64,000 nucleotides of DNA from Paramyrothecium sp. XJ0827. Taxonomy: Eukaryota; Ascomycota; Sordariomycetes; Hypocreales; Stachybotryaceae. The stretch spans positions 3,596,001-3,660,000 of the forward strand of contig JAJFPB010000004.1 in assembly GCA_020881915.1 (NCBI GenBank), given 5' to 3'. The notes below the pieces were generated by a model that was given only the letters and a program-made list of their open reading frames with translations, was not told the origin of the DNA and did not search any database. Within the stretch, counting starts at the first letter, position 1, and the number at the start of each line of letters is the position of its first letter. Both the position numbers and the translations under genes were made by a program. Below, piece after piece: positions 31,404 through 42,745 of the stretch.

Positions 31404-32981
31404 ATACGCTCCAAGCCAAATCCAACTGAAGGCAATACGCCACAGGAAAGGTCACCCACAGACGTTGGAACCTTGATATCGACGCTGGACGTGTACTATG
31501 TAGCAAGTCAACGCTGCGGCGAACGAGCTCATGTGCTATCACGACGCCAAATGACGATGCCGAAAACGCCTCGCTAGTCGCTCATGAACATAAAAAAGCA
31601 AATTTCCACCATATATTTCGCATCTCCAGCATCACTCAGTTGGCAGACCTCGGGCAACGAACCGAGGACGCTAAGCCCTTATGAGGCTACAATGACACCG
31701 GGCGAATCCGATCACGGTCACGACATTTTTCTTTATCTACATATTGTTCTGGGCTGAGCAAAATCTTTTTCTTTACTTTTTTTTCTTTTTTTTCTGTTTT
31801 GGTTTTGGCGCATCTACCTACGATGAGGAGACCGGCCGAGGAGCCGATAGATGAGCTCAACGAAGACATTGTATCGCATTAGCATTGTACATACTTTTCA
31901 CATAAATACCGAAGCGCTTCCGCCTTTCCAAGCAAAACTGCCTCATCCTCTCGTTCATCCTTGGATCAAATCATGTGACGGCTTATTCACCAAAAGGAAA
32001 ACACCGCCGCACATGCTACGAGTCGAGGCGTTTGCGAGTGCGCATTTGCGACGACGTTTTGGCGCCGGCAGTTCATCTTCATTCTGACGTTTCAGTCCCG
32101 GCATGTCTCAGCCCACATGCGCCGCCATGTCTCGGGCCCGCCACGACCGCAAAAAGCAACCATTCCTCCCCCCCCATGATTTTTCTCCTTCACAAACTGC
32201 CCTTCACGGGCCAGGGCTTGGTTGTGGCGCGCGCGGGAACGAACCAGCCGCGCATGAGCGCTAAGGAACACGATTTGCGCCGGCGCGAAACGCTTCTCAA
32301 ACGACGGCGCGCTTGGGATTGATTTTCCTACCGGCTGTGCCAAAGGCAAAAAGGGCATTGGGGCACGCGCGATGGGAAATGCTCAGCCACTGCAGGAATA
32401 ACCAATGCCGTTCAGTGGTTGTTGAATGACCTTGCTTACTCTCTGCCTCTGCACTTAGAATCATGGGCAGGCATTTTTGCCGAGGCGGCCGGACCTCGGG
32501 GCCGGGCATGGGCGTCATTCGGCGGCTACGGTTTGGTGATTTGACCAGGAAACCTTTCGTCTTACGTGAGGAGGAATAATCGCATGATCTGCAGCAGCCG
32601 CGGCCACAGGCTAACATGTCCATCCTATTCGTTAGTGTCAGAGTGTAGATTTGCAGTTGGCCTTGCATCCCTGGTGAGACGTCTCTATGTCTACCACGGG
32701 CGTCACCGGTTTCTGTTGACAAGATGCACATTGTTGGCTGTTGTTATCAACAGTGTTGATACTTTGCGGAACCCTGCAAATGGAACGTATTCAAGCTTTG
32801 TGTCATTAGATCGGATATCCTAACACTCCTAGTTATCCCAAGAATAACCAAAAATGGGTATCCCCGTCTCATGCTACCGCTGCCCAGCCTCCCGTCCGTC
32901 CCCTGTTCAACTCCGCAACGCCGTGCCCCCTCGGCCGTGAAATTGGCCCGCTTCCAATGCAAAAACGATATCGAAACTTGT
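31404..32981. other. Convergent intergenic region
   Basis: These 1.6 kb separate the small-protein gene (+) and the kinesin gene (-), whose 3' ends face each other. It includes a T-rich tract at about 31765-31808 (with A-rich complement). Open frames such as 32297-32731 (-) have no recognisable motif. Confidence 0.45.
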
Positions 32982-35212
32982 CTATGCTGCCATCAAACCC
33001 TCGTACGCCCTCTCTACTGTCCGGCCGCCCATTCCAGGGACGGCCATCAGCTGCGCCAGGCTCTCGATGTGACCACCATCATCGCCCCCCAACAGCTCGA
33101 GGTAATCTACCAGGTCCTTGGCCTTTTTGGAGCCGAAACCGACCAAGCCCTTGATCATGGTAAGATCACGTGAATTCACTACATCCAGCAGCTGCTGGCT
33201 TCGCGGTGATGCTGGGCCGTCCATGTCCGAAAAGACAGTCAGTGGGCGGGCAGCTGCCTTGGATCGTGGTTTGCGAGGCTTCGGCCGGGCGATGGGCTCC
33301 ATGAACGACTCTTCATCCACATCAGCCTCGGCATCATGGTAGTCTCCATCATTGCCGTCATCCTCATAGTCCGTGGCGAATGCTCTTCGCCGCCTCTCAG
33401 ACACCTTGACCTCCGACTCATGGATCGACGGAGCTGCGTTTGGCACGGCCAGACGTGCGCGCAGCCTGTCAATCTTGCCAAGTAGCTTGGCTTGACCGGG
33501 AAAGAAGGGCAACGCGAGCTCGTATGCCTTCAGGGCAGCAGCCTCATCACCCCTCTCCTTGTGCTGCCTTGCTGCCAAGAGATACCTCAAACCGTCCGAC
33601 TTGGTGTCGTCTCGCCATTCTTCGTTGTCGATCCGGCGCTCCAGTGCTTCGAGTCGCTTCTGGACGGCCTCCCCAATCTCGTTCTGGACAGGCGCTTGTG
33701 TTTGCGAAGCCAACTTATCCGCGGCGGTCTTGGCTGCCAGAATTTCGCTGACCTTCTTCTCCACCATAGCTTCGATCTGTGCAGCAGAGACGGTAACTGT
33801 TGCCGGAGCGGCGGCGGTGGTGGCCGTAGATGTTGTCGTAGGACGCGCCAGCTTAGATGGTCTCAGGAGAGCAGACTCTATATCTGACGGACGCTTGAGA
33901 GAATCGGATCGGCGAACTTGGGTTGAATTCGCGAGAGGCCGCGTGGCTAGTGTGGGCTTCGCCTTGTCTGTATAGACGTTAAAGGCCTTGACCGGGCGGT
34001 TCACGTCCGCGGCCTTTGCCGCAATGTTTCCATTGTGCACATTGTGGGCGTTGGCTAGGGGTCGCAGGGGCTGTCGTTGGATACCCGCTCCGCTGGAGTT
34101 GGAGTTCGTTCTAGGAACCTGCTTGAAGACGACCTCGTTCTCGATCTCACGCACCTCGATGCGTTTCGCCCGTGAACTGACGTTCAAGCTACTCAGGGTA
34201 TCGAGGTGGTAGCTGCGGAGCGGCGCCAAGTTCAGAATCATAACGGTAATGCCGTTGTTCTGGCCTAGGGAGAGGATGCGGGTCATCTTGGACTCTCGGT
34301 ACGGTATCCTCTTGTCGCCTCTAGAGATGGCGTCGATGCATTGGCTCAGCACGAACAGACTCTTGTTGATGGCGGCGGACTCGACCAATCGCTCTTTGCC
34401 ATTGTCGGTGCGACGGTTGTCCTCTGAACCGGCCAGATCGATTGCGGATGCTGTGCTCTCTCGCACCATGTCCCCCGTTGTTTGTGTCAGCTTCACTCGA
34501 AGAATGGCATGACTACGGCTACTGTGGGCATTGAGTTTGGTGGCGGCCGTCACACGGTTGTTGTTTGCCTCAATGTACATCTTCTCAAAGTCCTTGAGGT
34601 CGCTGCACGCCCTCTCCGACAGACCCACCACGACAGTTCGCCCACTCGCCTCTGCGCGGAGGGGAAGCCCGGTCGGTGTCCTTTTTTCAGGTGGTTCCAG
34701 GAGGTCGTAGACCTTGTCGTTGTAGATTTCGTAGTAGGAGAGGGCGACGTCCACGGTCGTCTGTCCGTCCGAGTCCTTCATGATCTTCTTCCCGCGGCGG
34801 AAGATGCCGCTAAGCAGACGGGGAATCACCCCTCGGTCTGCGAGCTTCAACCCTCCTCGCATCGTGTGCGTCTTGCCTGTGCCGGTGACGCCATACGCGA
34901 AGAGGGTGAGGTCGACCCCTTGGAAGAGAGACTTCAGGTGCGGGGCCACTGCGCAGGTTAACGAGTCCGTCCGAAAAGCAATCTCTCGTGATGCCACCAA
35001 CCTTCTGAAGTAAACAGTGTCTCCTGGCTCGTCGTCTGGTCGTAGACGCCATTGAAGGCGAACGAGAATTCCTCTCCGCCATTCTTCGGATTGGGGATCT
35101 TGACGATCGTGCAAGGCATTCCAGGCTCCACGCTGTCCGCCCTGACGATCATGTCCTTGTCCAACTCCTTCTCCAGGAGCGGACGAATCCGCGCAACGAC
35201 TCGCACCGACAT
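32982..35212 (-). CDS. Kinesin-10 (Kid/KIF22-like) chromokinesin
   Basis: This is a microtubule motor with a predicted DNA-binding tail, expected on mitotic chromosomes or spindle. Two exons (35212-35002 and 34948-32982; a 53-base intron with GTTGGT donor) give 725 residues. The N-terminal motor starts directly at MSVRVVARIRPLLE. The P-loop is GVTGTGKT (90-97), switch I NAHSSRSHA, switch II DLAGSE, and the motor ends near SRAKRIEVREIE (~360). A basic Ser/Thr/Ala linker follows, then a short coiled coil (AQIEAMVEKKVSEILAA), a TPR-like helix pair (LAARQHKERGDEAAALKAYE), an acidic stretch, and a C-terminal helix-hairpin-helix tail with GLVGFGSKKAKDL and VPGMGGRTVERAYEGL. Motor plus C-terminal HhH is the diagnostic layout of kinesin-10. 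An open frame in the same phase extends past the intron to 35249 but does not encode a motor start. It is divergent from AIM24. Confidence 0.9.
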
Positions 35213-35581
35213 GCTGCCAAACAAAACAATTGGACAGCGGGAAACCCAAAGCGACTATGCCGTACCGTGGGGCCTCCGAAAGACGAAATCAATGCAATGC
35301 GAACTCAATGCCTCCCAGCACCGCGACTCGTTTGCCGACAATAGCAGTTTTGTGTGGTTCTAGTATAGTCCAGCTAGGATGATTGGTGTGGGTGATCCCG
35401 GAGCCAAAGCAAACCCAAAGCTCGGCTGCGTTGTCCGGGCAACGCTGCACGTGAGTGTGACGTCGCGCGGGAAAAGCCGCCATCGATTGGCAAGAGCTCG
35501 ATTTTCCCGGCCCCGGTCTCAACCACCAGCCAGAAATACTTCGGCCGACACGCAAGACGACCGGCCCCAGACCCGGCAATC
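35213..35581. promoter_or_regulatory. Bidirectional promoter, kinesin-10 / AIM24
   Basis: These 369 bases separate two divergent start codons. They hold a CACGTG E-box (35448-35453), a CRE-like TGACGTCG (35458-35465) and, overlapping on the minus strand, an E2F-like TTTTCCCGCGC (about 35466-35476). The cluster is compact and central. Factor assignment is inference. Confidence 0.4.
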
Positions 35582-36865
35582 ATGCGAGGCTCAGCGCAAT
35601 TGTCGAGAGTGTCGCGCGGGCTGCGGCCTCAGCGGCCCGCGACCTACGTATGCTGGCAATGCCGCTCGATCCAGATCAGCGCAGCTCCTAGCACTGAGGC
35701 GCCAAGGGTTGGAGGCGACGCATTTGGAGCTCCCGCAGGGCTGACCCGGGACGCTGCTGGTATGTCAATTGGATGAGCAATGAAGTGAGGGAGCAGTGAA
35801 GCTTATGTGATGATTATAGACGCCCGTTTCGAAGTCCTTGGATCGCCTTACTCCATGCTGTCCGTGACTTTGTCCGCATCGCAGAAGCTCTATACGAGGA
35901 GGGGCACACTCGTCGGCTTAGCAGGTCAACCAGATAATGTAAGATGGAGACATGGCTTCTTTGGGCGCGACGCGATCTGGAATGCGATGAGCTGACAAGA
36001 ACGCCCGCAGACCCAATCCACTTTGTCTATCCTCAACCCTCTTTCGCGCGCGCCGTTCGGAGTTCCTTTTCTGTATCAGCGAATCACGGCATCGTCCCCC
36101 GTCACCGCTCTGATCGCGAGTAAGACTCCCACCACGACATTCTCTGTTCTGCACCTCGACGGCACCACCGACTGGATGGTATCGCAACGGAACGCACTGC
36201 TGGCCTGGACGGGCCACACGCTCACCCTCTCATCTCGGGTCCAGAGGGGCCTATCGCTTGCTCACTGGGGCAGCACGCATGTGACGGGTCGCGGTCTGGC
36301 CGCACTATCAGCACCGGGACAGATATACCAGCTCACGCTGTCCGAGGGCGAGGAGTTCGTCGCACATCCGGGTAGTGTTGTTGCCTACTCCATCTCACGC
36401 AACCCGCCTCAGCCGTTCCGATTCAAGAGCTCTAGCTTGCGGCTGCAGGTACCTTCACTGACCTCCTGGATCCCTGAATCCGAGTTCATGAAGACGGTTC
36501 GCAAGACGGACACCTACAAGTTCCTGGCTCGCGTGATCCAGAGCTTCCGCACAATGACCCGCCGCACGATTTGGGGCGACAGGCTGTTCCTGCAGTTCAA
36601 GGGCCCCACGACGATCCTCATGTCCAGCCGAGGTGTCCGCGTCAAGGACGTGCTGTCCAACCACGAGGTCAACGAGATTGCCAGCGCCGAGCCGGGCGTG
36701 CTGCCTAAGGCCGTGGAGCTTTTGACCAAGCCAGAGGGTGAGCGGGTGTCGCAGCGCCCTGAGACGGTGGAGCAGGCTCCTAGTGCCATCCACGTGGCCA
36801 CGGTCAAGGGTGATGGCAAGGTCACTTTCGAGGATGCGAAGGACCTCAAGGAGTTTGTGAGGTGA
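35582..36865 (+). CDS. aim24: AIM24, mitochondrial inner membrane biogenesis protein
   Basis: AIM24 is a mitochondrial protein needed in yeast for inner-membrane (MICOS-linked) integrity. Three exons (35582-35759, 35820-35938, 36011-36865) give 383 residues. The basic, hydroxylated N-terminus ([19 protein letters not shown]) looks like a matrix-targeting presequence. The AIM24 beta-rich domain runs from [16 protein letters not shown] through [25 protein letters not shown] and GSVVAYS to [20 protein letters not shown], in the expected order. The C-terminal ~60 residues are charged and variable. Intron phases agree, with GTATGT and GTAAGA donors. The gene shares its promoter region with the kinesin. 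Confidence 0.9.
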
Positions 36866-38395
36866 TTCAGCGGATGGCTGCTACAAATACGATACAGTTT
36901 CCTTGCTCAGTTTGTAGGATTACGACGTTTGTCAGAGATACAGTGGGAACGGGTATGTAGCCTAAACATATAGATGAATTTGTAAGGGTATCTGACGCTC
37001 ACTTATCCTTGTAGCAGCTTTGTCACGTTTGGCGCAGTGAATGATTTTGACGCTGTTGTTAGAAACCAAAGGGCTAAATGCACAGTGATTGGAGAGACAC
37101 AGCAAGCAACTGCCTAATGTTGTTCTGTGCAGGGCACAGCCTTTCTCAAGAGCATGGGAAAGGGAAGAAACGGGCGAAACGGTGTCATCAAGAATACGAA
37201 AGAGGTGACTGTGCTGGCCAAGGATGAGGCCTGGACAGATCTGACGAACAGGCTCCCTACAAAAATAAAATAAAAATGAAGAAAATAGTCAAAATAAACT
37301 CACAAACAAGAAATCTTGCAGCCGACTTGCTCTCCAAGAATAGCAACTCACAAGTTTCAACACCTGCGTCTCATGTAGCAGATGCCCGCCCGGGTCAACC
37401 CGCGTGGTTGGGCGTCTGAGCACCGTTTCCGACGGGAGTAAAGCGGATCATGTCGAAGTGGGTACACGGCTTTTCCCCCCTTCGGCGCTACGCAGTTTAC
37501 CTGCAATCCAAGTGCTTGAATTCAACACGGCAGTGTTTTTTTCTTCTTCTTCATTCCCACGACGGACGACGTGCTCCATGAAGCAAATCACGTGGCCGGG
37601 TTGTCGCATGGACGGTGCTGGCCGACGGCCGGGTCCGTCCTGTGCATCTCGTCCGGGCGAAAACCATGACCAATTCGCTGGCACTGATCCAACACGGATT
37701 GGCTGCAGTCGCCAGGCCAGTCTGCAAAACTAAACCAAAGACGACCGGCTTGTACGTAAGAATTGGTGGCCGCTGCCCCCCCCGTCCCCACGGCAAATTC
37801 GGTCTTTCGCCATGAAGAACCCATGTTTAGCCTACATGTTTTGAGTCCGGGCCTCGGACAGCCGAACAAACGAGCTCTGTGTCAGCCCAAAATGGCCCCC
37901 ATAAAAGCGAACTACCAGGGAAAGAAAAAACCCCCAATATCCACTCTTAAAACCCCGTGGCCCACTGTATAGGTAATGGTTTGACGCTGTTGGCCCAGGA
38001 TTGGCTTGTTTCTGTCTCGCCGTGTTGCTCATAGCCAAAGACCCTCGGGCTTCCGAGAGGATATAGATCAGCCATGATCCCCCGTGGTAGTTGCGAGAGC
38101 CTGAGTGTCATGAATATGCCGAGAGAGCGAGATATCTCCCCGGAGTTGTTCGGCTTATATCCAATTGACGTGATATCAGAGCTTCACTTACATGTTGCCG
38201 GTTGACAGTTGGTCTGTTGACAACAAGCATAATAGGTGTATTAGCCGGTCTTTCATTGGTAATCCTGCACTCTCACCAACAAACGCGCACTTCATCATTG
38301 AATTGGATGGAGATTGAAACCTGAGAACTCGAAAATTTTCCTTGCAAAAATCGCGAAATTCCTAAACAAGTTCCTCGCAACTCTCAACCTCCAAC
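36866..38395. other. Intergenic region before MFS transporter
   Basis: 1.5 kb without a supported gene. A 39-codon open frame at 37154-37273 and frames at 37404-37733 have no family support. The last ~300 bases are probably the transporter promoter and leader. Confidence 0.5.
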
Positions 38396-39943
38396 ATGGC
38401 AAGCTCGACAACTTCCCTCTCGTCGGTCACCATGACCGAAAAGTCATCTAGTGTTGTTGACCAGGACCGGGGCTCGAAGCAAGAAACCAACATCACATCA
38501 CAGCAACAAGACAGCCTCGACAAGGATGTCGAGCGGGCAAAGGGCGCATTGGAGAGGTCGACCAGCCTCGGGGCTGCGGCAGCACCTCCTCCGGGAATGC
38601 GACCGGAGGACTTTCCAGACGGCGGTTGGGAGGCATGGCTTGTCGTGTTCGGAGGCTGGTGCGGCTTGTTCTGCACCATGGGTTTGGTCAACTGCGTGGG
38701 CGTCTTCCAGCGGTACTACGTGAGGGAGCCGCTCAAGGACCACTCCAGCTCGTCCATCGCTTGGATCATGTCGACCCAAATTTTTCTCATGGTCTTTTGT
38801 GGTGCAATTGTGAGTAACTCAAGATGATGGAAAGATGCCCCCATTGACGAAAGCGTCGAGCTAATACAATTCCCTCGTATAGTTTGGAAGAGTCCTGGAC
38901 AACTACGGCCCCCGATATGTCCTCTGGATTGGCTCTTTGACCCACGTCACCGGGTTGATGATGATGTCGCTTTGCCACGAGTACTACCAGTTCTTCCTTG
39001 CGCAGGGCATTCTGTCCGCCCTGGGTTCCAGCGCTGTCTTCAACGCATGCATGACGTGCGCCGTCACCTGGTTCTTCAAGCGTCGCGCCGCCGCCTTCGG
39101 CATCATGGTCGCGGGCTCATCACTTGGGGGTGTTCTCATGCCCATCTTTATGGACCGTCTCATTGAACAGATCGGGTTCCCCTGGATGATGCGTTGCATG
39201 GCGTTCCTCTTCCTCGCACTCATGACCGTAGCCTGCTTGACAGTCAAGTCGAGACTGCCCCCTCGGCCACGGCCCTTCATCTTCAAGGAGTATGTCGACA
39301 GCATGAGGGAGCCTCGGATGATCTTGACGGTCATGGCGTCCTTCTTCTTCTACTGGGGCATGTTCCTGCCCTTCAACTACGTCCTTCTGCAGGCAGAGGA
39401 TGCCGGCATGTCGCCAAGCTTGGTGCCGTACTTGCTTACCATTTTGAATGGTGTCAGGTGAGGGAATTCTCACAAATATTTTGCAGCAAGCTCCGTTGTC
39501 GCTAACTTATGCTCAGTATCCCAGGCCGCATCGTTCCCGCTCTGCTCGCAGACAAGCTCGGACGATTCAACGTCATGATCTTTGTGTCGTTACTGTCGGC
39601 TATCGTTACACTCGGAGTTTGGATCCCAGTCAACGATACCGCTGGCATTATCAGCTTTACCGTGCTGTTTGGCTTCGCTTCGGGCGGCTTCATTTCCCTG
39701 GCGCCCACGCTGATAGCCCAGATCTCCGACATCAAGGAGATTGGCACGCGCGTTGGGGCTGCGTTTGCCATCCAAGCGTTCGGTGCCTTGACCGGCAGTC
39801 CCATCGGCGGAGCTATCGTGGCAGCGCAGGGCGGCAAATACATCGGCTTGCAGGTGTTCTGCGGCTGCTGTATGCTGGCCGGGCTGGTTGTCTTTATTGC
39901 GGCTCGATACATTCAAGTCGGATTTAGGATGGTCAAGATCTAA
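38396..39943 (+). CDS. MFS transporter, monocarboxylate-transporter type
   Basis: This is a twelve-helix major facilitator of the fungal MCT-like (MCH) group, which carries monocarboxylates, riboflavin or related acids across membranes; the substrate cannot be told. Three exons (38396-38809, 38883-39457, 39517-39943) give 471 residues. A ~80-residue hydrophilic Ser-rich N-terminus precedes [16 protein letters not shown], the hallmark start of helix 1 in this group. The signature after helix 2 is [14 protein letters not shown]. Helix 4-5 residues [21 protein letters not shown] match the MCT pattern of arginines after a WF pair. The central loop is short, and the second half begins [12 protein letters not shown]. 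It ends RMVKI directly after helix 12. No metabolic cluster surrounds it. Confidence 0.9.
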
Positions 39944-40429
39944 ATGTAGCCTTGACTTTCGAAGTTGTATAAAAGCTTATAAAAGCTTTATTAAGGTTTT
40001 TTTACTATCAAGTATGGGATAAGGATCATGGCAGACTGAACGATGGTCCAATAATTGCATAGAACGAACATGGATGGCGTTACAGGAAAATCACTGGGGT
40101 TCCCATAGCATAGCGGGCTGGCTTACGATAGGAGAATTTGCTCAACTCACTTTAGGACCAAGAAAAATCCAATAGAAACAAGAAGTATCCAACCTCGGAA
40201 ATCAGCATTGTCAGCCGCTGATACAAACATTGCAGCCTACGCTCGTGCTCCAAATTCTCCCCACAGCCCATGTCAGCCGCAACCCCTGCAGCCTTTGCAC
40301 TTTTGCCTACACCATTTTTTCCAACTCGTAAATCCCGAGCCTCAAACTAGCAAATTCACCATGAGACGATGTTCTGTGTTGCTTGATTGTTAGTGTTAGT
40401 CTTAGTGTTAGTCGCGACGTCTCATTCTT
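39944..40429. other. Intergenic region, MFS to CorA-like gene
   Basis: These 486 bases hold a 10-base tandem duplication just after the MFS gene and a TTAGTG-type short repeat (about 40386-40413) shortly before the CorA-like start codon. No gene is seen. Confidence 0.5.
39969..39988. repeat. Perfect 10-bp tandem repeat in MFS 3' region
   Basis: Two adjacent copies of ATAAAAGCTT lie 26 bases after the MFS stop codon. They contain AATAAA-like A-rich sequence and may act in 3' end formation. Confidence 0.8.
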
Positions 40430-41742
40430 ATGAACATCATACACAAGGCCTCTGGACGCGCTTTTCGCCGCCAGGATTTCGCCACGGAAGACAGGACGCC
40501 TGTTTACTACCAAGTTTTGACCATTGCCACCTCGTCCTCCGGCCAGGCGCAAGAGGAACTGACAAAAATCACTGGCAAGGAGATCCACGATTTCGTTACA
40601 AAACCTGCACCGCCGGACGCCACGTCCTTCTTCCGGCTGGTTTCGTTCGACTGCGAGGATGGCATCGTTATGAAGGTGACGCGGGAGATGTTCAGCGACA
40701 TCCTCTCTGCCTTCGACTTAGACGAGTGCTGCCGGTACCTGATGTGCAAACGCGCCGTTTGCTGCTACATGCCTCAACGACGCGGCGTCCTCCAAAGCGT
40801 CTATCTCGGCTTGAAATCGTGCAGGGTGCTCTATGCGTACAACGTGGAAACCCGTTCGACGAACGCCATCGTCATCCAGGACACGCCGCCCACTCTGAAC
40901 CCGATGGTCAATCTGCCGGTCCAGATCTGCCAAGCAGCCAACCTTGCAACGCATCCTTGTTTCCTGCCGTGCGTTTCCGCTGTCGCCCTTATGCTCTTCA
41001 CCCGTACTGCTTTGAGGGATGCTCTCGGTGGCATCGTCGTTTTCGGTAGATCAATGGGCGTGGACGTGTGGACCTCGAATATCTTGGCTCAAGATCTGAC
41101 CACTGCGGAGCAGTTGCTGAAGCTAGGCAACATGATCGACTTGATGGAGCCTATCTTGGGAGAGCTGGACTATATCCGGCGCTACATCGCTGTGGCGGAT
41201 CAAATCCAGGAGGGTATGGCTAGTGAAGAAGCCAGGGCGCTCGTTTCCTTGGTGCAAGACCCAGCCGTTCTAGAAGCCGAAAAAGAAATCAAAGAGGTGA
41301 TGAGAATGGTGAAATCACAGATCGAGGCAGAGAAGAAGATAATGAGCTACTGGGCGGAGCGCGGTAAAAGCCAGCTAAACACGGTCAGTGCCTACACCTA
41401 AGAAACCCCGGACGCTTGAAATACTCAAAGCCATTCAAGGTATTCAACATGATCAATCGAGGGGATGCCCTGGCGAGTATCCAGCTCGCCAAGGCAGCTT
41501 CCAAGGACAGTTCCGCAATGAAGGTCATAGCAGTCATGACGATGGTGTTCCTGCCGGCCACCTTCTTCGCCGCGCTCTTCGCCGTACCAAGCCTGCGATG
41601 GGACGAGGAGAGGATTGTTTCCGAACGGTTCTGGATATACTGGGCGTTTACGCTACCCACGACCACTCTCGTTTTCATGGTTTGGCTGGCCATTACACAG
41701 CGAGGCAATGTTACCAAGTGGCTGAAGAAGGTGTTGAAGTAG
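40430..41742 (+). CDS. CorA-like two-helix membrane protein
   Basis: The C-terminus matches the fungal CorA-like (Mg2+ transporter-like) group. Two exons (40430-41383 and 41440-41742, a 56-base intron with GTCAGT donor) give 418 residues. The N-terminal ~230 residues are soluble and of unknown fold. A helical, charged region follows (residues ~240-320, ending EAEKKIMSYWAERGKSQLNT), like the long stalk helix of CorA. Two membrane helices come last: MKVIAVMTMVFLPATFFAALF and FWIYWAFTLPTTTLVFMVWL. The canonical GMN selectivity motif is absent; the loop after the first helix reads AVPSLRWDEE, as is usual in these fungal relatives. Whether it moves ions is unknown. A long open frame overlapping in another phase (40387-41049) is a shadow. 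Confidence 0.75.
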
Positions 41743-42253
41743 TGTGCGGCATTGCGCGTTTCGAAAGATCAAAATGACTGGAACTGTTTTCAGACATACT
41801 GGGTTCAGGACGAAGACGGATTTTGCAAGAGATCGCCCAACTCCCTGAACGCTGGCTTTCGATAATCTAAAGAAGTCACAAGACCTGGCAGCAAAGATGC
41901 TCAGAAAACATTCTCGGCCTGCCTCGATTACAGAAACTGGCTCCTGGCTGCCACTCGAGTCCGAGTGGCTGACGGACTGACAAGCAGCTGGCAACAAAAC
42001 TGGCAGAACATTTCACACCAACGCAGATGACAGCCTCGCACGCACTTCCTCCTTCCTGCACGAGACGAAAATTGACATTGCCTTCTTCTTCCCTCTCATC
42101 ACAGCAGCATCATTACCAGTCACTTTCCAATCTTGTTCTCGCCACTGATCTCGGCGCCGCTACGGGACACACAAGTCTCTTGCACGACTGGTCTCTGGGC
42201 AAAAGCAAGCACTGATGACCATTTCCTAGAAAGAACCAACAAGAAAAGCCAGG
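41743..42253. other. Intergenic region
   Basis: These 511 bases lie between the CorA-like gene and the unknown gene at 42254, on the same strand. Nothing recognisable is seen. Confidence 0.5.
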
Positions 42254-42745
42254 ATGACATTGCAAACGCCTCGAATGACATTTCAGTTGCCTGTGAGAAA
42301 CGACCTTGAGCTAAGAGAGGAGCTCTTGAAGGAAAGAATCAAGCTAAGCAGAAAACGATGCATGGAAGAAAAGGCGCGTGAGGAAGGCGAGTGCGCCAAA
42401 CAAACTCAGCCGAACTCCGACTCTCTCGAAAAACACAAAAAGCTTGCATCGCAAGGGCTGGCAGTACCATACAACGCTCCACTCCCTGCTTTCTTGGATG
42501 GACTTCCGGGAAACACTGTCTTCCAACCAGGCGAGGCCGCTCGCAACGCCGCCGGATTCGCAGGACTGCTACATGTATCCATCAAGATGCTGGCCACCCT
42601 TCACGACAAAGAACCGCTGCCCGAAGAAGGTGCTGAACAAATCCAGCAGCTCCTAGACTTCGTTGGCGGTGCAGATGGCACACGGGCTCTCATGTACAAA
42701 GCAGCTGGAGAAATGATTGCTCGGCCCCGGTTCAGTTTGGATTAG
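42254..42745 (+). CDS. Hypothetical 163-residue protein
   Basis: I do not recognise a family. The single open frame starts MTLQTPRMTFQLPV and has a charged helical N-terminal third (LELREELLKERIKLSRKRCMEEKAREEGE) likely to form a coiled coil, then a linker, then a more globular C-terminal half (LAVPYNAPLPAFLDGLPGN and GFAGLLHVSIKMLATLHDKE). The ATG context is CCAGGATGAC. A second in-frame Met is seven codons on. The gene follows the CorA-like gene on the same strand. Amino-acid composition is protein-like, but there is no independent evidence of expression, so it may be a lineage-specific gene. Confidence 0.5.
   Translation: MTLQTPRMTFQLPVRNDLELREELLKERIKLSRKRCMEEKAREEGECAKQTQPNSDSLEKHKKLASQGLAVPYNAPLPAFLDGLPGNTVFQPGEAARNAAGFAGLLHVSIKMLATLHDKEPLPEEGAEQIQQLLDFVGGADGTRALMYKAAGEMIARPRFSLD

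Noticed and set aside
37154..37273. 39-codon open frame MGKGRNGRNG...
   Set aside because: Too short and without similarity; followed by A-rich sequence but nothing else supports a gene.
40387..41049. 220-codon open frame overlapping the CorA-like gene in another phase
   Set aside because: It begins with a Leu/Val repeat from the TTAGTG-type tract, then is His/Arg-rich with no fold; the overlapping frame has a clear CorA-like end.
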